Source: Synergistes sp. (GTDB lineage Bacteria > Synergistota > Synergistia > Synergistales > Synergistaceae). From it: a DNA stretch of 16,705 bases. A program made the translations under genes and the position numbers. The stretch covers positions 1 to 16,705 of the forward strand of contig JAEEYY010000266.1 of the NCBI GenBank assembly GCA_016288355.1, in the 5' to 3' direction. Shown here piece after piece: positions 1 to 6,793 of the stretch (positions are counted from its first letter, which is position 1; each line of letters begins with the position of its first letter). A model generated the notes under the pieces. It saw nothing but the letters and a program-made list of their open reading frames with translations, had not been told where the DNA came from and did not search any database.

Positions 1-450
1 GGAGGACAGCTGCTTGAACGGGCGGTTCTGAAAATCCTGCAGCTCCGCAAATTCGATGATCCTGTCATAGGTTTCGTCCATGAATTTTTTGGTATAGCCC
101 AGCATGGCGCCGCGGAGATAGGTGTTCTCCTTCACCGTCAGGTCGCCGTCAAAGCCGCTCGCAAGCTCAAGAAGCGCGGCGATGGTCCCTGCCCGCTTTA
201 CGGATCCTTCCGTCGGTTCCATGATCCCGGTCACGACCTTCAGAAGCGTGCTCTTCCCGGCGCCGTTGCTGCCGATGATCCCGAGCATGTCCCCTTTTTC
301 CAGAGAAAAGCTGATGTGACGGTCGGCCCAGAATTCCTCAACGTGATAGTCTCCCTTGATCCGCCGCAGCACGTATTCCTTCAGGCCGATCTCCTTGAAG
401 TCCCCAACCAGATACCGTATGGAGACGTTTTTCACTTCAAGTACGCTCAT
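1..450 (-). CDS. Polysaccharide ABC transporter ATP-binding protein (Wzt/TagH-like), 3'-truncated by window edge
   Basis: This is the N-terminal 150 residues of the ATPase that powers export of a lipid-linked polysaccharide across the cytoplasmic membrane together with the adjacent permease. Reading starts at the ATG at 450, preceded by a GAGGCGG ribosome site just after the permease stop, and stays open to base 1. The Walker A motif GSNGAGKS is at residues 60-67. The stretch after it (LLELASGF at 93-100, then LTVKENTYLRG) is typical of the Wzt/TagH branch, and the visible part ends on LSS, the first residues of the ABC signature. The N-terminus also has the longer LKEYVLRRIKG segment (residues 23-33) common in polysaccharide and teichoic acid exporters. 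Walker B and any C-terminal carbohydrate-binding domain lie outside the window, so it cannot be said whether the exporter reads the glycan end. The family call is firm; the substrate is inferred from the neighbours. Confidence 0.93.
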   Translation of the reverse strand, partial: MSVLEVKNVSIRYLVGDFKEIGLKEYVLRRIKGDYHVEEFWADRHISFSLEKGDMLGIIGSNGAGKSTLLKVVTGIMEPTEGSVKRAGTIAALLELASGFDGDLTVKENTYLRGAMLGYTKKFMDETYDRIIEFAELQDFQNRPFKQLSS

Positions 451-459
451 AAAGCCGCC

Positions 460-1227
460 TCACACATAATACAGGAACCGGGTATTGTATTTCTTATACA
501 TATAGCTTCCGTACCCCAGGGCGATCAGCACGTTCGCGAGGATCAGCAGATGCAGCTGTACAGTCGGAACGGCGGACTCGATCACAACGACGCGGAAATA
601 GCGGATGAACACATAGACGGGGTTGAGATAGAAAAGATTCTGCGCCACCGGCGGGTAACGGTCCAGGGTGTAGAAGATGGCGGAGAGGTACATGAGCAGG
701 AGCGAAAAGATCGACCAAAGATACTGGATATCGCGAAAGAAGACATACAGCGCCGAGAGGATCAGGCCGCAGCCGATGTTGAAGAACACCAGCATGCAGA
801 TCGGATAGAGCAGGTAAATGAAGCGCCAGGTGAATGTGATGCGGTCAAAAATGCAGAACAGGAAGAAAACGATCAGCGTCAGGCCGAAGTTGATCAGCGT
901 CTGAACATTTTTGGAAAGCAAAAAGAGATACTTCGGCACATTCACCTTGGTGAAGATCGACGCATTGCCCATCAGCGACGTCATGCCCTGCGTTACCGCG
1001 TCGTTGAAATAGGAAAAAACCAGGTTTCCGCAGAACAGATAGATAATGTAGTGCGGTGTGTTGCGGCCGTATACCCGGGTAAACACGAGCGCCATGACGA
1101 TCAGCGTCAGGATCGGAGAAAGCACGCTCCACGCCATACCGAGGATGGTCCGCTTGTATTTCTTTTTGAAATCACGCTTGACCAGCTCCGAAAAGAGGAA
1201 CTGGTATCCAATCAGTTTTTTCAGCAT
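460..1227 (-). CDS. Polysaccharide ABC-2 type transporter permease (Wzm-like)
   Basis: A 255-residue integral membrane permease, the expected length for the ABC-2 family that exports O-antigen, capsule or teichoic acid. After a basic amphipathic N-terminus (LVKRDFKKKYKRTILG, residues 15-30) come about six hydrophobic segments, near 33-52, 60-75, 108-127, 135-162, 168-188 and 225-243. Family hallmarks are the FFRDIQYLW segment (163-171) before the fifth segment and the YPPVAQNLFYLNPVYVFIR stretch (191-209) before the last. It starts six bases after the rfbB stop with only a weak ribosome site, so translation is probably coupled to rfbB. The ATPase gene follows ten bases later. Its presence, and the absence of wzx or wzy in the window, argues for ABC-dependent rather than Wzx/Wzy export. 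Confidence 0.93.
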   Translation of the reverse strand: MLKKLIGYQFLFSELVKRDFKKKYKRTILGMAWSVLSPILTLIVMALVFTRVYGRNTPHYIIYLFCGNLVFSYFNDAVTQGMTSLMGNASIFTKVNVPKYLFLLSKNVQTLINFGLTLIVFFLFCIFDRITFTWRFIYLLYPICMLVFFNIGCGLILSALYVFFRDIQYLWSIFSLLLMYLSAIFYTLDRYPPVAQNLFYLNPVYVFIRYFRVVVIESAVPTVQLHLLILANVLIALGYGSYMYKKYNTRFLYYV

Positions 1228-1233
1228 GATCCA

Positions 1234-2283
1234 TCACCCGTACATTTTTTGATAGTACGATTGATATGCGCCGGATGTGATGTGTTCCATCCATTCTGTG
1301 TGTTCCATATACCAGGCGATGGTTTTTGCCATGCCGTCTTCGAATGTATAGGCCGGCTTCCAGCCCAGCTCGGAGGTGATCTTGCCGTTGTCGATGGCGT
1401 AGCGGCGGTCATGGCCGGGACGGTCCTTCACATACTTGATCAGATCTTCGCTTTTGCCCAGCGAATGAATGATCAGCTTGACGATCTCGATATTTGCCTT
1501 CTCGTTGTTTCCCCCGATATTGTACACCTCTCCGGGCCGGCCCTTTTCCAGCACGGTGGCGATGGCGGAGCAATGGTCCTCCACGTAGAGCCAATCCCGG
1601 ATCTGCATGCCGTCGCCGTAAACCGGCAGGGGCTGATCGGTCTGGCAGTTGTGGATCATCAGAGGGATCAGCTTTTCCGGGAACTGATAGGGCCCGTAGT
1701 TGTTGGAGCAGCGGGTGATGCTCACCGGGAGCCCGAAGGTCTCATGATACGCGCGGACCACCAGATCCGCCCCGGCCTTCGACGCGGAATAGGGGCTGTT
1801 CGGAGAGATCGGCGTGGTCTCGGTGAATTTCCCTTCCCTGCCCAGCGCGCCGTAGACCTCGTCGGTGGAAACCTGGAGATACCGGACGCCCGGCCGGTAT
1901 TCGCGGGAATACTTGTCGTCCGGGGCAATCTTCCAATGCCGTTTCGCGGCCTCCAGCAGCGTCTGGGTCCCGACCACGTTGGTCGTGAGGAACAGCTCCG
2001 GCTCCGTGATGGAGCGGTCCACATGGGATTCCGCCGCAAAGTGGACGACGGTGTCGAAGTCGAATTCATCAAAGAGACGGTTGACCAGCGCAGCATCCCG
2101 GATGTCCCCGTGCACGAAGCGATGGCGCGGGTCTGAGGCGATGTCGGCGAGGTTTTCAAGATTGCCGGCATACGTCAGCGCATCCAGATTGACCAGCTGC
2201 GCTTCCGGAAAGCGCTGGAGCATGTAGTGGACAAAATTGGAACCGATAAAACCGGCGCCGCCTGTGATCAAGATACGATTCAT
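1234..2283 (-). CDS. rfbB: dTDP-glucose 4,6-dehydratase
   Basis: RfbB/RmlB converts dTDP-D-glucose to dTDP-4-keto-6-deoxy-D-glucose with bound NAD+, the branch point for rhamnose and many 6-deoxy amino sugars. The 349-residue length is normal. The Rossmann motif GGAGFIGS is at residues 8-15. The catalytic Thr-Asp-Glu triad is at 140-142 in STDEVYG, and the SDR tyrosine and lysine are Y165 and K169 in YSASK. The start codon overlaps the rfbA stop in an ATGA (2280-2283), so the two are translationally coupled. All catalytic residues are intact and the gene looks fully functional. The lack of an adjacent rfbD suggests its product does not go (only) to rhamnose. Confidence 0.97.
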   Translation of the reverse strand: MNRILITGGAGFIGSNFVHYMLQRFPEAQLVNLDALTYAGNLENLADIASDPRHRFVHGDIRDAALVNRLFDEFDFDTVVHFAAESHVDRSITEPELFLTTNVVGTQTLLEAAKRHWKIAPDDKYSREYRPGVRYLQVSTDEVYGALGREGKFTETTPISPNSPYSASKAGADLVVRAYHETFGLPVSITRCSNNYGPYQFPEKLIPLMIHNCQTDQPLPVYGDGMQIRDWLYVEDHCSAIATVLEKGRPGEVYNIGGNNEKANIEIVKLIIHSLGKSEDLIKYVKDRPGHDRRYAIDNGKITSELGWKPAYTFEDGMAKTIAWYMEHTEWMEHITSGAYQSYYQKMYG

Positions 2284-3152
2284 GATTTTTCCTCCGCGAT
2301 CGCGGCCAGATACTGGCCGTATTCCGTTTTCATCAGCGGCGCCGCCAGACGGAGCAGCTGCTCTTTGTCAATAAACCCTTTCCGGTAGGCCACTTCCTCC
2401 ACGCACGAGACATAAAGCCCCTGCCGTTTCTGGATGATGTATACGAATGTGGAGGCCTCCTGCAGTCCCTCGTAAGTACCGGTATCCAGCCACGCAAGTC
2501 CGCGGAACAGCTTATGGACCTTCAGCTTCCCGCGCCGCAGATACTCGTTGTTGACCGCCGTGATCTCCAGCTCGCCGCGCGCGGAGGGCTTGATGCTTTT
2601 CGCGATTCCTATGACGTCGTTGTCATAGAAGTACAGACCCGGTATCGCGTAGTTAGACTTCGGCACTGCAGGCTTTTCCTCCAGGGAGATCGCGTTGCCC
2701 TCTTCGTCGAATTCCACCACGCCGAAGCTGGAGGGATTATGTACGGGATATCCGAAAACCACGGCGCCGTCGGTAAGTTTTGCTGCCCTTTCCAGAATCG
2801 TTGAGAAACCGGCGCCGTAGAAAATATTGTCTCCGAGGACCAGTGCCACATGATCTGTCCCGATGAAGTCCTCGCCGATGATGAACGCCTCCGCAAGCCC
2901 GTTGGGATGCTCCTGAATGGCATAGCTGAACTTCATTCCGAGCTGGCTTCCGTCGCCGAGGATGTCCTCAAATATGTGGATGTCCTTCGGCGTTGAAATG
3001 ATCAGCACCTCGCGGATGCCGGCCAGCATCAGCGTAGAGAGAGGATAATAGATCATTGGTTTGTCATAGATCGCGAGGGCCTGCTTCGAAACGCCCTTTG
3101 TAATGGGATAAAGCCTCGTGCCGGAGCCGCCTGCCAGAATGATACCTTTCAT
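2280..3152 (-). CDS. rfbA: Glucose-1-phosphate thymidylyltransferase
   Basis: RfbA/RmlA makes dTDP-glucose from dTTP and glucose 1-phosphate, the entry step of the dTDP-sugar module. At 290 residues it matches the standard short RmlA. The nucleotide-binding signature GGSGTRLYPITKGVSKQ covers residues 8-24 and DKPMIYYPLS follows. LGDNIFYG carries the metal-binding aspartate region. The usual SKQLLPIYDKP is SKQALAIYDKP here, a mild variation outside the catalytic residues. It has a strong ribosome site (GGAGGAGG, six bases before the ATG) in a 38-base gap after the aminotransferase, so it may be translated independently of upstream genes. It overlaps rfbB by four bases. Confidence 0.97.
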   Translation of the reverse strand: MKGIILAGGSGTRLYPITKGVSKQALAIYDKPMIYYPLSTLMLAGIREVLIISTPKDIHIFEDILGDGSQLGMKFSYAIQEHPNGLAEAFIIGEDFIGTDHVALVLGDNIFYGAGFSTILERAAKLTDGAVVFGYPVHNPSSFGVVEFDEEGNAISLEEKPAVPKSNYAIPGLYFYDNDVIGIAKSIKPSARGELEITAVNNEYLRRGKLKVHKLFRGLAWLDTGTYEGLQEASTFVYIIQKRQGLYVSCVEEVAYRKGFIDKEQLLRLAAPLMKTEYGQYLAAIAEEKS

Positions 3153-3190
3153 GATGATCCTCCTCCGTATGAATACTTGTTGGGGTCTCC

Positions 3191-4327
3191 TTATAGATCG
3201 TTATTCTCGCCGTATTCCCGAATCAGGCGGGAGATGAGGCGGATCTCGTCGTCAGTCAGCGCCTGATGCACCGGCAGGCAGAGCGTATGGTCCGCCGCGT
3301 AATCCGCGTTGGGGAAGCTCCCCTGGATGGCATAATGCGGGACTCTGTGCAGCGGGAAATAGCGGAACGTGGTATAGATGTCGTTATCTCTGAGGAATTT
3401 TGCCAGCAGATCGCGATGTCCGTCTGCCTTGACCTGGACATGATAGAAATAGTAGGAAGAGGTGCAGTAATCCGGGAGCGGGAGCGGCAGATCAAGCCAT
3501 TCGAGATCGCCCAGCAGCGAGTTGTACAGCTCGGTTATAGCCTTCCTGCGCGCGATGAAGCCCGGGAGCTTTTTCAGCTGCTCGCAGGCCATGGCGGCGG
3601 TGATGTCGTTCATGATGGCGCGGTGGCCGAAGGAGGAGACGTCGTATTCCCACCACTTTTTGTCGATGCTGTTGGAGTAGCCGCTCTTGCTCTCCAGGCC
3701 GAAATACAGCCACTTTTCCGCGCGGATCTTCATTTCAGGGTCCTTGAAATAGAGCACGGAGCCGTCGCCGCAGACGAGGATCTTCATGGCGTCGAAGGAC
3801 CACATGCCCATATCGCCGATCGTCCCGCATGCCTTGCCCTTGTATGTGGAGGAGACGGAACAGGCGCTGTCTTCGATCACGGCCAGATGGTGCTTCCCGG
3901 CAAGCGCCATGATCTCGTCCATCTCACAGGGCACGCCGCCGTAGTGGATCATCATGATGGCCTTCGTATTCGGCGTGATCAGCGGCTCGATATCCTGCGC
4001 GCGAACGTTCAGCGTGCGCGGATCCACATCGGACAGCACCAGCTTTGCGCCGCAGTTGCATACGGCATTTCCCGCGCCGACAAAGCTGATCGTGGGCATG
4101 ATGACCTCATCCCCCGGACCGATCTCAAACATGTGCATGGAGGAGAACAGGCCCTCGCTGCAGCAGTTCGTGGTGAACACATGCTCCGTCCCCACATGCA
4201 GGTGGTCGGCGAAACCATGCTCAAATTCGGTGTTGATCGCACCCTTGCCGAGCCAGTTGGACGCAAACACTTTCTCGATTCTGTCCAGCTCCTCCTTGCC
4301 GAGGCAAGGCTGAAATACGTTAATCAT
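3191..4327 (-). CDS. DegT/DnrJ/EryC1/StrS-family sugar aminotransferase
   Basis: A PLP-dependent nucleotide-sugar aminotransferase (378 residues, normal for the family) expected to aminate a keto-sugar nucleotide, probably using glutamate. The probable PLP-binding lysine is K182 in SFDAMKILVCGDGS. D153 in the EDSA motif would contact the pyridine nitrogen. The phosphate-binding region follows TTNCCSEG (52-59) and GDEVIMPTISF (72-82). The loop after the lysine reads GDGS, where the canonical WecE/ArnB type has GEGG. It begins with an ATGA overlap with the WbqC-like gene (4324-4327) and a ribosome site AAGGAGAGG. Its place between rfbC and rfbA makes a dTDP-keto-deoxy sugar the likely substrate. 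Whether it aminates C4 (WecE/VioA-like) or C3 (FdtB-like) cannot be read from the sequence; C4 is favoured because no FdtA-type ketoisomerase is visible. Confidence 0.92.
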   Translation of the reverse strand: MINVFQPCLGKEELDRIEKVFASNWLGKGAINTEFEHGFADHLHVGTEHVFTTNCCSEGLFSSMHMFEIGPGDEVIMPTISFVGAGNAVCNCGAKLVLSDVDPRTLNVRAQDIEPLITPNTKAIMMIHYGGVPCEMDEIMALAGKHHLAVIEDSACSVSSTYKGKACGTIGDMGMWSFDAMKILVCGDGSVLYFKDPEMKIRAEKWLYFGLESKSGYSNSIDKKWWEYDVSSFGHRAIMNDITAAMACEQLKKLPGFIARRKAITELYNSLLGDLEWLDLPLPLPDYCTSSYYFYHVQVKADGHRDLLAKFLRDNDIYTTFRYFPLHRVPHYAIQGSFPNADYAADHTLCLPVHQALTDDEIRLISRLIREYGENNDL

Positions 4328-5046
4328 AGATAATCCTCTCCTTTGATAAAATCATATTCTTCGAGCAATCTCCGGCACTCCTCGCGGGAGTTGAACATCA
4401 TCACGTCGATGATCGAGAGATTGGGCACAAATTCGTTTTTGAACTGCGGATACTCGACGGGGCGCATCTTCGGGAACTTCAATTCGATCCCGGCGGCCTC
4501 GAATTCCGCGCGGTAAGGCTCGTAAAGCGGAACGCCGTTAACAGAATTGTAGTATTCATCCGCGCCGAGCAGGCCGCAGATATGGAGCACCTTGTCCTTC
4601 CCCTTCAGCGAGCAGTCCTTCTGCATTTCGGAGGAGAGGATCAGCTCTGTGTCGATGCCCAGATAGGCGCCGACGGTCCGGAAGCTGGAATAAAGGAACT
4701 TTCCAAGGTCCTCTTCCGGGCACTCCAGCGCTGCGGCGACCACCGGCATGGCGTCGGCGTAGTACGGAGCGCGGGTATAGCTCTGCTCGATCGTGCGCAG
4801 CAGCTTCCCGCGCGCCACGGGGTCGGGGTTCACCTGTACGGCGTTGATATGCTTGTTGGGGCTTGCGCCCAGCAGAGGCAGATTGATCGGGTGCGCCGCG
4901 CCGTTCATCAGGATCGAATTCCGGTTGATCCGGCCGCCCTTGATAAAATTCACATCGTCATAAACCACGTAGCGGTTCACGGCGTTCATAAGCTGCCAAT
5001 ACCCGAGGTAAGGGAAGAAATAGGGCTGCATAATGCCGACTTTCAT
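4324..5046 (-). CDS. WbqC-like family protein
   Basis: A 240-residue protein of the WbqC-like family (Pfam PF08889), which is repeatedly found in O-antigen and capsule loci beside amino-sugar genes and lacks a settled biochemical role. The N-terminal hallmark QPYFFPYLGYWQL is at residues 7-19, followed by YDDVNFIKGGRINRN (29-43). The ATG at 5046 is chosen over longer frames because it forms an ATGA overlap with the rfbC stop and has a purine-rich site AGGGGGG seven bases upstream. It sits between rfbC and an aminotransferase and overlaps both by four bases, so it probably acts on the product of that aminotransferase, for example by modifying the amino group. That role is inference; the family assignment is secure. 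Confidence 0.9.
   Translation of the reverse strand: MKVGIMQPYFFPYLGYWQLMNAVNRYVVYDDVNFIKGGRINRNSILMNGAAHPINLPLLGASPNKHINAVQVNPDPVARGKLLRTIEQSYTRAPYYADAMPVVAAALECPEEDLGKFLYSSFRTVGAYLGIDTELILSSEMQKDCSLKGKDKVLHICGLLGADEYYNSVNGVPLYEPYRAEFEAAGIELKFPKMRPVEYPQFKNEFVPNLSIIDVMMFNSREECRRLLEEYDFIKGEDYL
5043..5046 (-). other. ATGA stop/start overlap, rfbC to WbqC-like gene
   Basis: The four-base overlap defines the WbqC-like start and indicates coupled translation. The same arrangement recurs at 4324-4327 (WbqC-like to aminotransferase) and at 2280-2283 (rfbA to rfbB), so the amino-sugar module is tightly coupled. Confidence 0.85.
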
Positions 5047-5612
5047 TGATCTTCCCCCCTGTAGGTAAAGTTGCACCCGCAGTCGGCCAGCAGCGGAGCC
5101 GCGGCGTCCTTTCCGGAGAGCACGGGCTCCATCCCCTCCGGCCAGACGATGCCGATCGACGGATCGTCAAAGCGGATGTTGCGCTCATCGGCCGGGGAAT
5201 AGACGTTGTCCACCTTGTAATTGACCTCGCAGTCCTCCGTCAGCGTGACAAAGGCGTGTCCGAAGCCGCGGGGCAGGAACAGCTGCCGCTTGTTCTCTGC
5301 GCTGAGCTCTTCCCCGACCCACTTCAAATAGGTCGGCGAGCCGCGCCGCAGATCCACGGCATAGTCCATGATGCGGCCCCGCGTGCAGCGCACCAGCTTG
5401 GCCTGCGCCGCCGGGTCGTTCTGGAAATGGATCCCCCGCAGCGTGTGCTTGAGCGCGGAATAGGAATGGTTGTCCTGAATGAACTCCATGTCGAGGCCGA
5501 ATGCGGCGTAGGCCGCTTTCGAATAGACCTCATAGAACCAGCCGCGGTTGTCTCCGAAGACTTTCGGCTCGATCAGGAGCACGCCGGGAAGCCCGGTCTC
5601 GATGATCTCCAA
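5043..5612 (-). CDS. rfbC: dTDP-4-dehydrorhamnose 3,5-epimerase, TTG start
   Basis: A cupin-fold RmlC of 189 residues that epimerises C3 and C5 of dTDP-4-keto-6-deoxyglucose to the L-configured 4-keto sugar. Catalytic residues match Salmonella RmlC: H62 in LRGIHFQ, K72 in AKLVRC, Y132 in NYKVDNVYSP and D169 in LSGKDAAAP. It is therefore a real epimerase rather than an FdtA-type 3,4-ketoisomerase. The start is TTG at 5612: a TGA lies just upstream in the same frame, the first residues (MEIIETGLPGVLLIEPKVFG) align with other RmlC proteins, and AGGAAGTG lies seven bases upstream. The 26-base gap after the acyltransferase is A+T-rich. No rfbD reductase accompanies it in the window, which is odd if rhamnose were the product. 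Confidence 0.95.
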   Translation of the reverse strand: MEIIETGLPGVLLIEPKVFGDNRGWFYEVYSKAAYAAFGLDMEFIQDNHSYSALKHTLRGIHFQNDPAAQAKLVRCTRGRIMDYAVDLRRGSPTYLKWVGEELSAENKRQLFLPRGFGHAFVTLTEDCEVNYKVDNVYSPADERNIRFDDPSIGIVWPEGMEPVLSGKDAAAPLLADCGCNFTYRGEDQ

Positions 5613-5619
5613 TTCAATT

Positions 5620-5627
5620 CACTTCCT
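5620..5627 (-). promoter_or_regulatory. Ribosome binding site that sets the rfbC TTG start
   Basis: AGGAAGTG on the minus strand lies seven bases before the TTG at 5612. An in-frame TGA closer to the start rules out a longer product, and there is no ATG or GTG near the conserved RmlC N-terminus. Confidence 0.7.
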
Positions 5628-5638
5628 AAAAATAAATA

Positions 5639-6715
5639 TCAACTCTGCGCCGTCATATCCGCGCGGTAGCCTTTCCATTTTTCGATGAGCTGCCGGAGCA
5701 GGCGAAGAAAGAAGAAGCAGACCAGTGCGGTCAAAAGACTCAGCAGCACCAACAGAAGCGCCTGCCATTTCCATGGGACGGGCAGATTCCACTCCCGAAG
5801 CACTCTGACCCATGCGAAATGGTTCAGGTAGAGCGCAAGACTGTATTCTCCGCTCCATGATACGTTGAGCTTTGATAACCATTTGCTCAGCAAACTCTTC
5901 CCGCTGAACGCAGCGGTCAGTACGATCATAATCAGAAAGACACTGATAAAATCATACGCTCCTCTGGGATAGTGGACAGCGATCCAGAACACGCCGCCTA
6001 ATGCCAGGAATTCCATCGCAGTCCATATAAGGTCTGTCGTGCGTCTCTTACAACGACTTATGTTTTCTTGAATCAGAAAACACAAGCATCCAGCGCTCAT
6101 ACAGGCGATGCCGCGCAGCAGCCCGAGGCAGACGCCGCCGTTGGTAAACACCAGACTGTCGCCCATGTTGCCATAGCGGACCGCGAACCAGCCGCACAGG
6201 AAGACCGTCAGCAGAGGCGCAATGATATGCAGGAACGTGTCCGTGTACTTGCGGAGCAGCGGAAACATCAGCGCCATGCCGAGCAGCATCGCTGAAATGT
6301 ACCATGCACCGCCGATGATTGTACTGCCGCCGTTGCCGAGACCGGTACAGGACAGGAAGAAGAAATCCCAGAAATATGCGCAGTAGGATGATTCCGACAG
6401 GACCCCGTTTCGCAGAACATAGGCGCACAGCAGATCAAAGGCCACCGCAAAGACAAAAAAGGGGTAAATCGCCTTGGCTTTCCGCCACAGGAAGCGCCAG
6501 GTTTCCTCTCCCACCGACGAACAGGTCCGGGGCATTCTTCGCACGGAAGCGGTCATCAGATAACCGGACAGAACGAAAAAGAACTCAACGCCGAGCGAAG
6601 TGCACAAAAGATCCCGGCCGGAGTGCCACCACGGAAGGTGTCTGCTGTGGTTCAGCACAATGGAAAGCGCAAACAAAAGCCGCCAGAGCTCCACGGATTT
6701 GATTCTATCCTTCAT
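5639..6715 (-). CDS. Acyltransferase-3 family membrane protein (copy B)
   Basis: A 358-residue polytopic membrane protein of the acyltransferase-3 family (PF01757), which O-acylates (often O-acetylates) extracytoplasmic sugars. The first membrane segment carries the conserved family histidine, H23 in LSIVLNHS. LGVEFFFVLSGYLM (41-54) is the second hallmark. Roughly ten hydrophobic segments follow, and there is no fused SGNH domain. The start at 6715 has a GGAAAGG site seven bases upstream in the 78-base gap. It is a tandem duplicate of the preceding gene: 36 consecutive residues (142-177) are identical, and the C-termini, around LLRQLIEKWK, are also nearly so. The intervening loops, such as residues 24-38 and 100-135, have diverged. 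Different acceptor positions or sugars for the two copies are plausible but not proven. Confidence 0.92.
   Translation of the reverse strand: MKDRIKSVELWRLLFALSIVLNHSRHLPWWHSGRDLLCTSLGVEFFFVLSGYLMTASVRRMPRTCSSVGEETWRFLWRKAKAIYPFFVFAVAFDLLCAYVLRNGVLSESSYCAYFWDFFFLSCTGLGNGGSTIIGGAWYISAMLLGMALMFPLLRKYTDTFLHIIAPLLTVFLCGWFAVRYGNMGDSLVFTNGGVCLGLLRGIACMSAGCLCFLIQENISRCKRRTTDLIWTAMEFLALGGVFWIAVHYPRGAYDFISVFLIMIVLTAAFSGKSLLSKWLSKLNVSWSGEYSLALYLNHFAWVRVLREWNLPVPWKWQALLLVLLSLLTALVCFFFLRLLRQLIEKWKGYRADMTAQS
6185..6292 (-). repeat. Duplicated segment, copy in acyltransferase B
   Basis: This 108-base block encodes 36 residues identical to the block at 7349-7456. By eye there are nine mismatches (about 92% identity), all synonymous. 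It is the best-preserved core of the tandem gene duplication. Confidence 0.85.
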
Positions 6716-6793
6716 TGATACGCCTTTCCGACATCCTCACATGCGAGCTGACGCAGCAGACAATCTCTGATGCGCAATGTGACCCGACACCAC
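6716..6793 (-). other. 78-base spacer between the two acyltransferase genes
   Basis: This is the largest non-coding gap in the window. On the minus strand it ends in the GGAAAGG ribosome site for copy B. I see no good -35/-10 pair, no terminator hairpin with a T-run and no small coding frame. It is most simply a junction left by the tandem duplication. Confidence 0.6.

Noticed and set aside
316..2136. A 606-codon plus-strand open frame, and others at 3266-4333, 9327-10940 and 13888-15393
   Set aside because: They lie exactly antisense to well-identified genes (permease/rfbB, aminotransferase, WecF/ATP-grasp, glf/DUF4422). Their translations are low-complexity and rich in Arg, His, Asp and Gln, with no recognisable domain. 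They arise from the codon bias of the real genes.
6716..6793. Possible internal promoter in the 78-base gap
   Set aside because: A TTGTCT-like -35 can be picked out but no TATAAT-like -10 lies at 16-18 bases from it.
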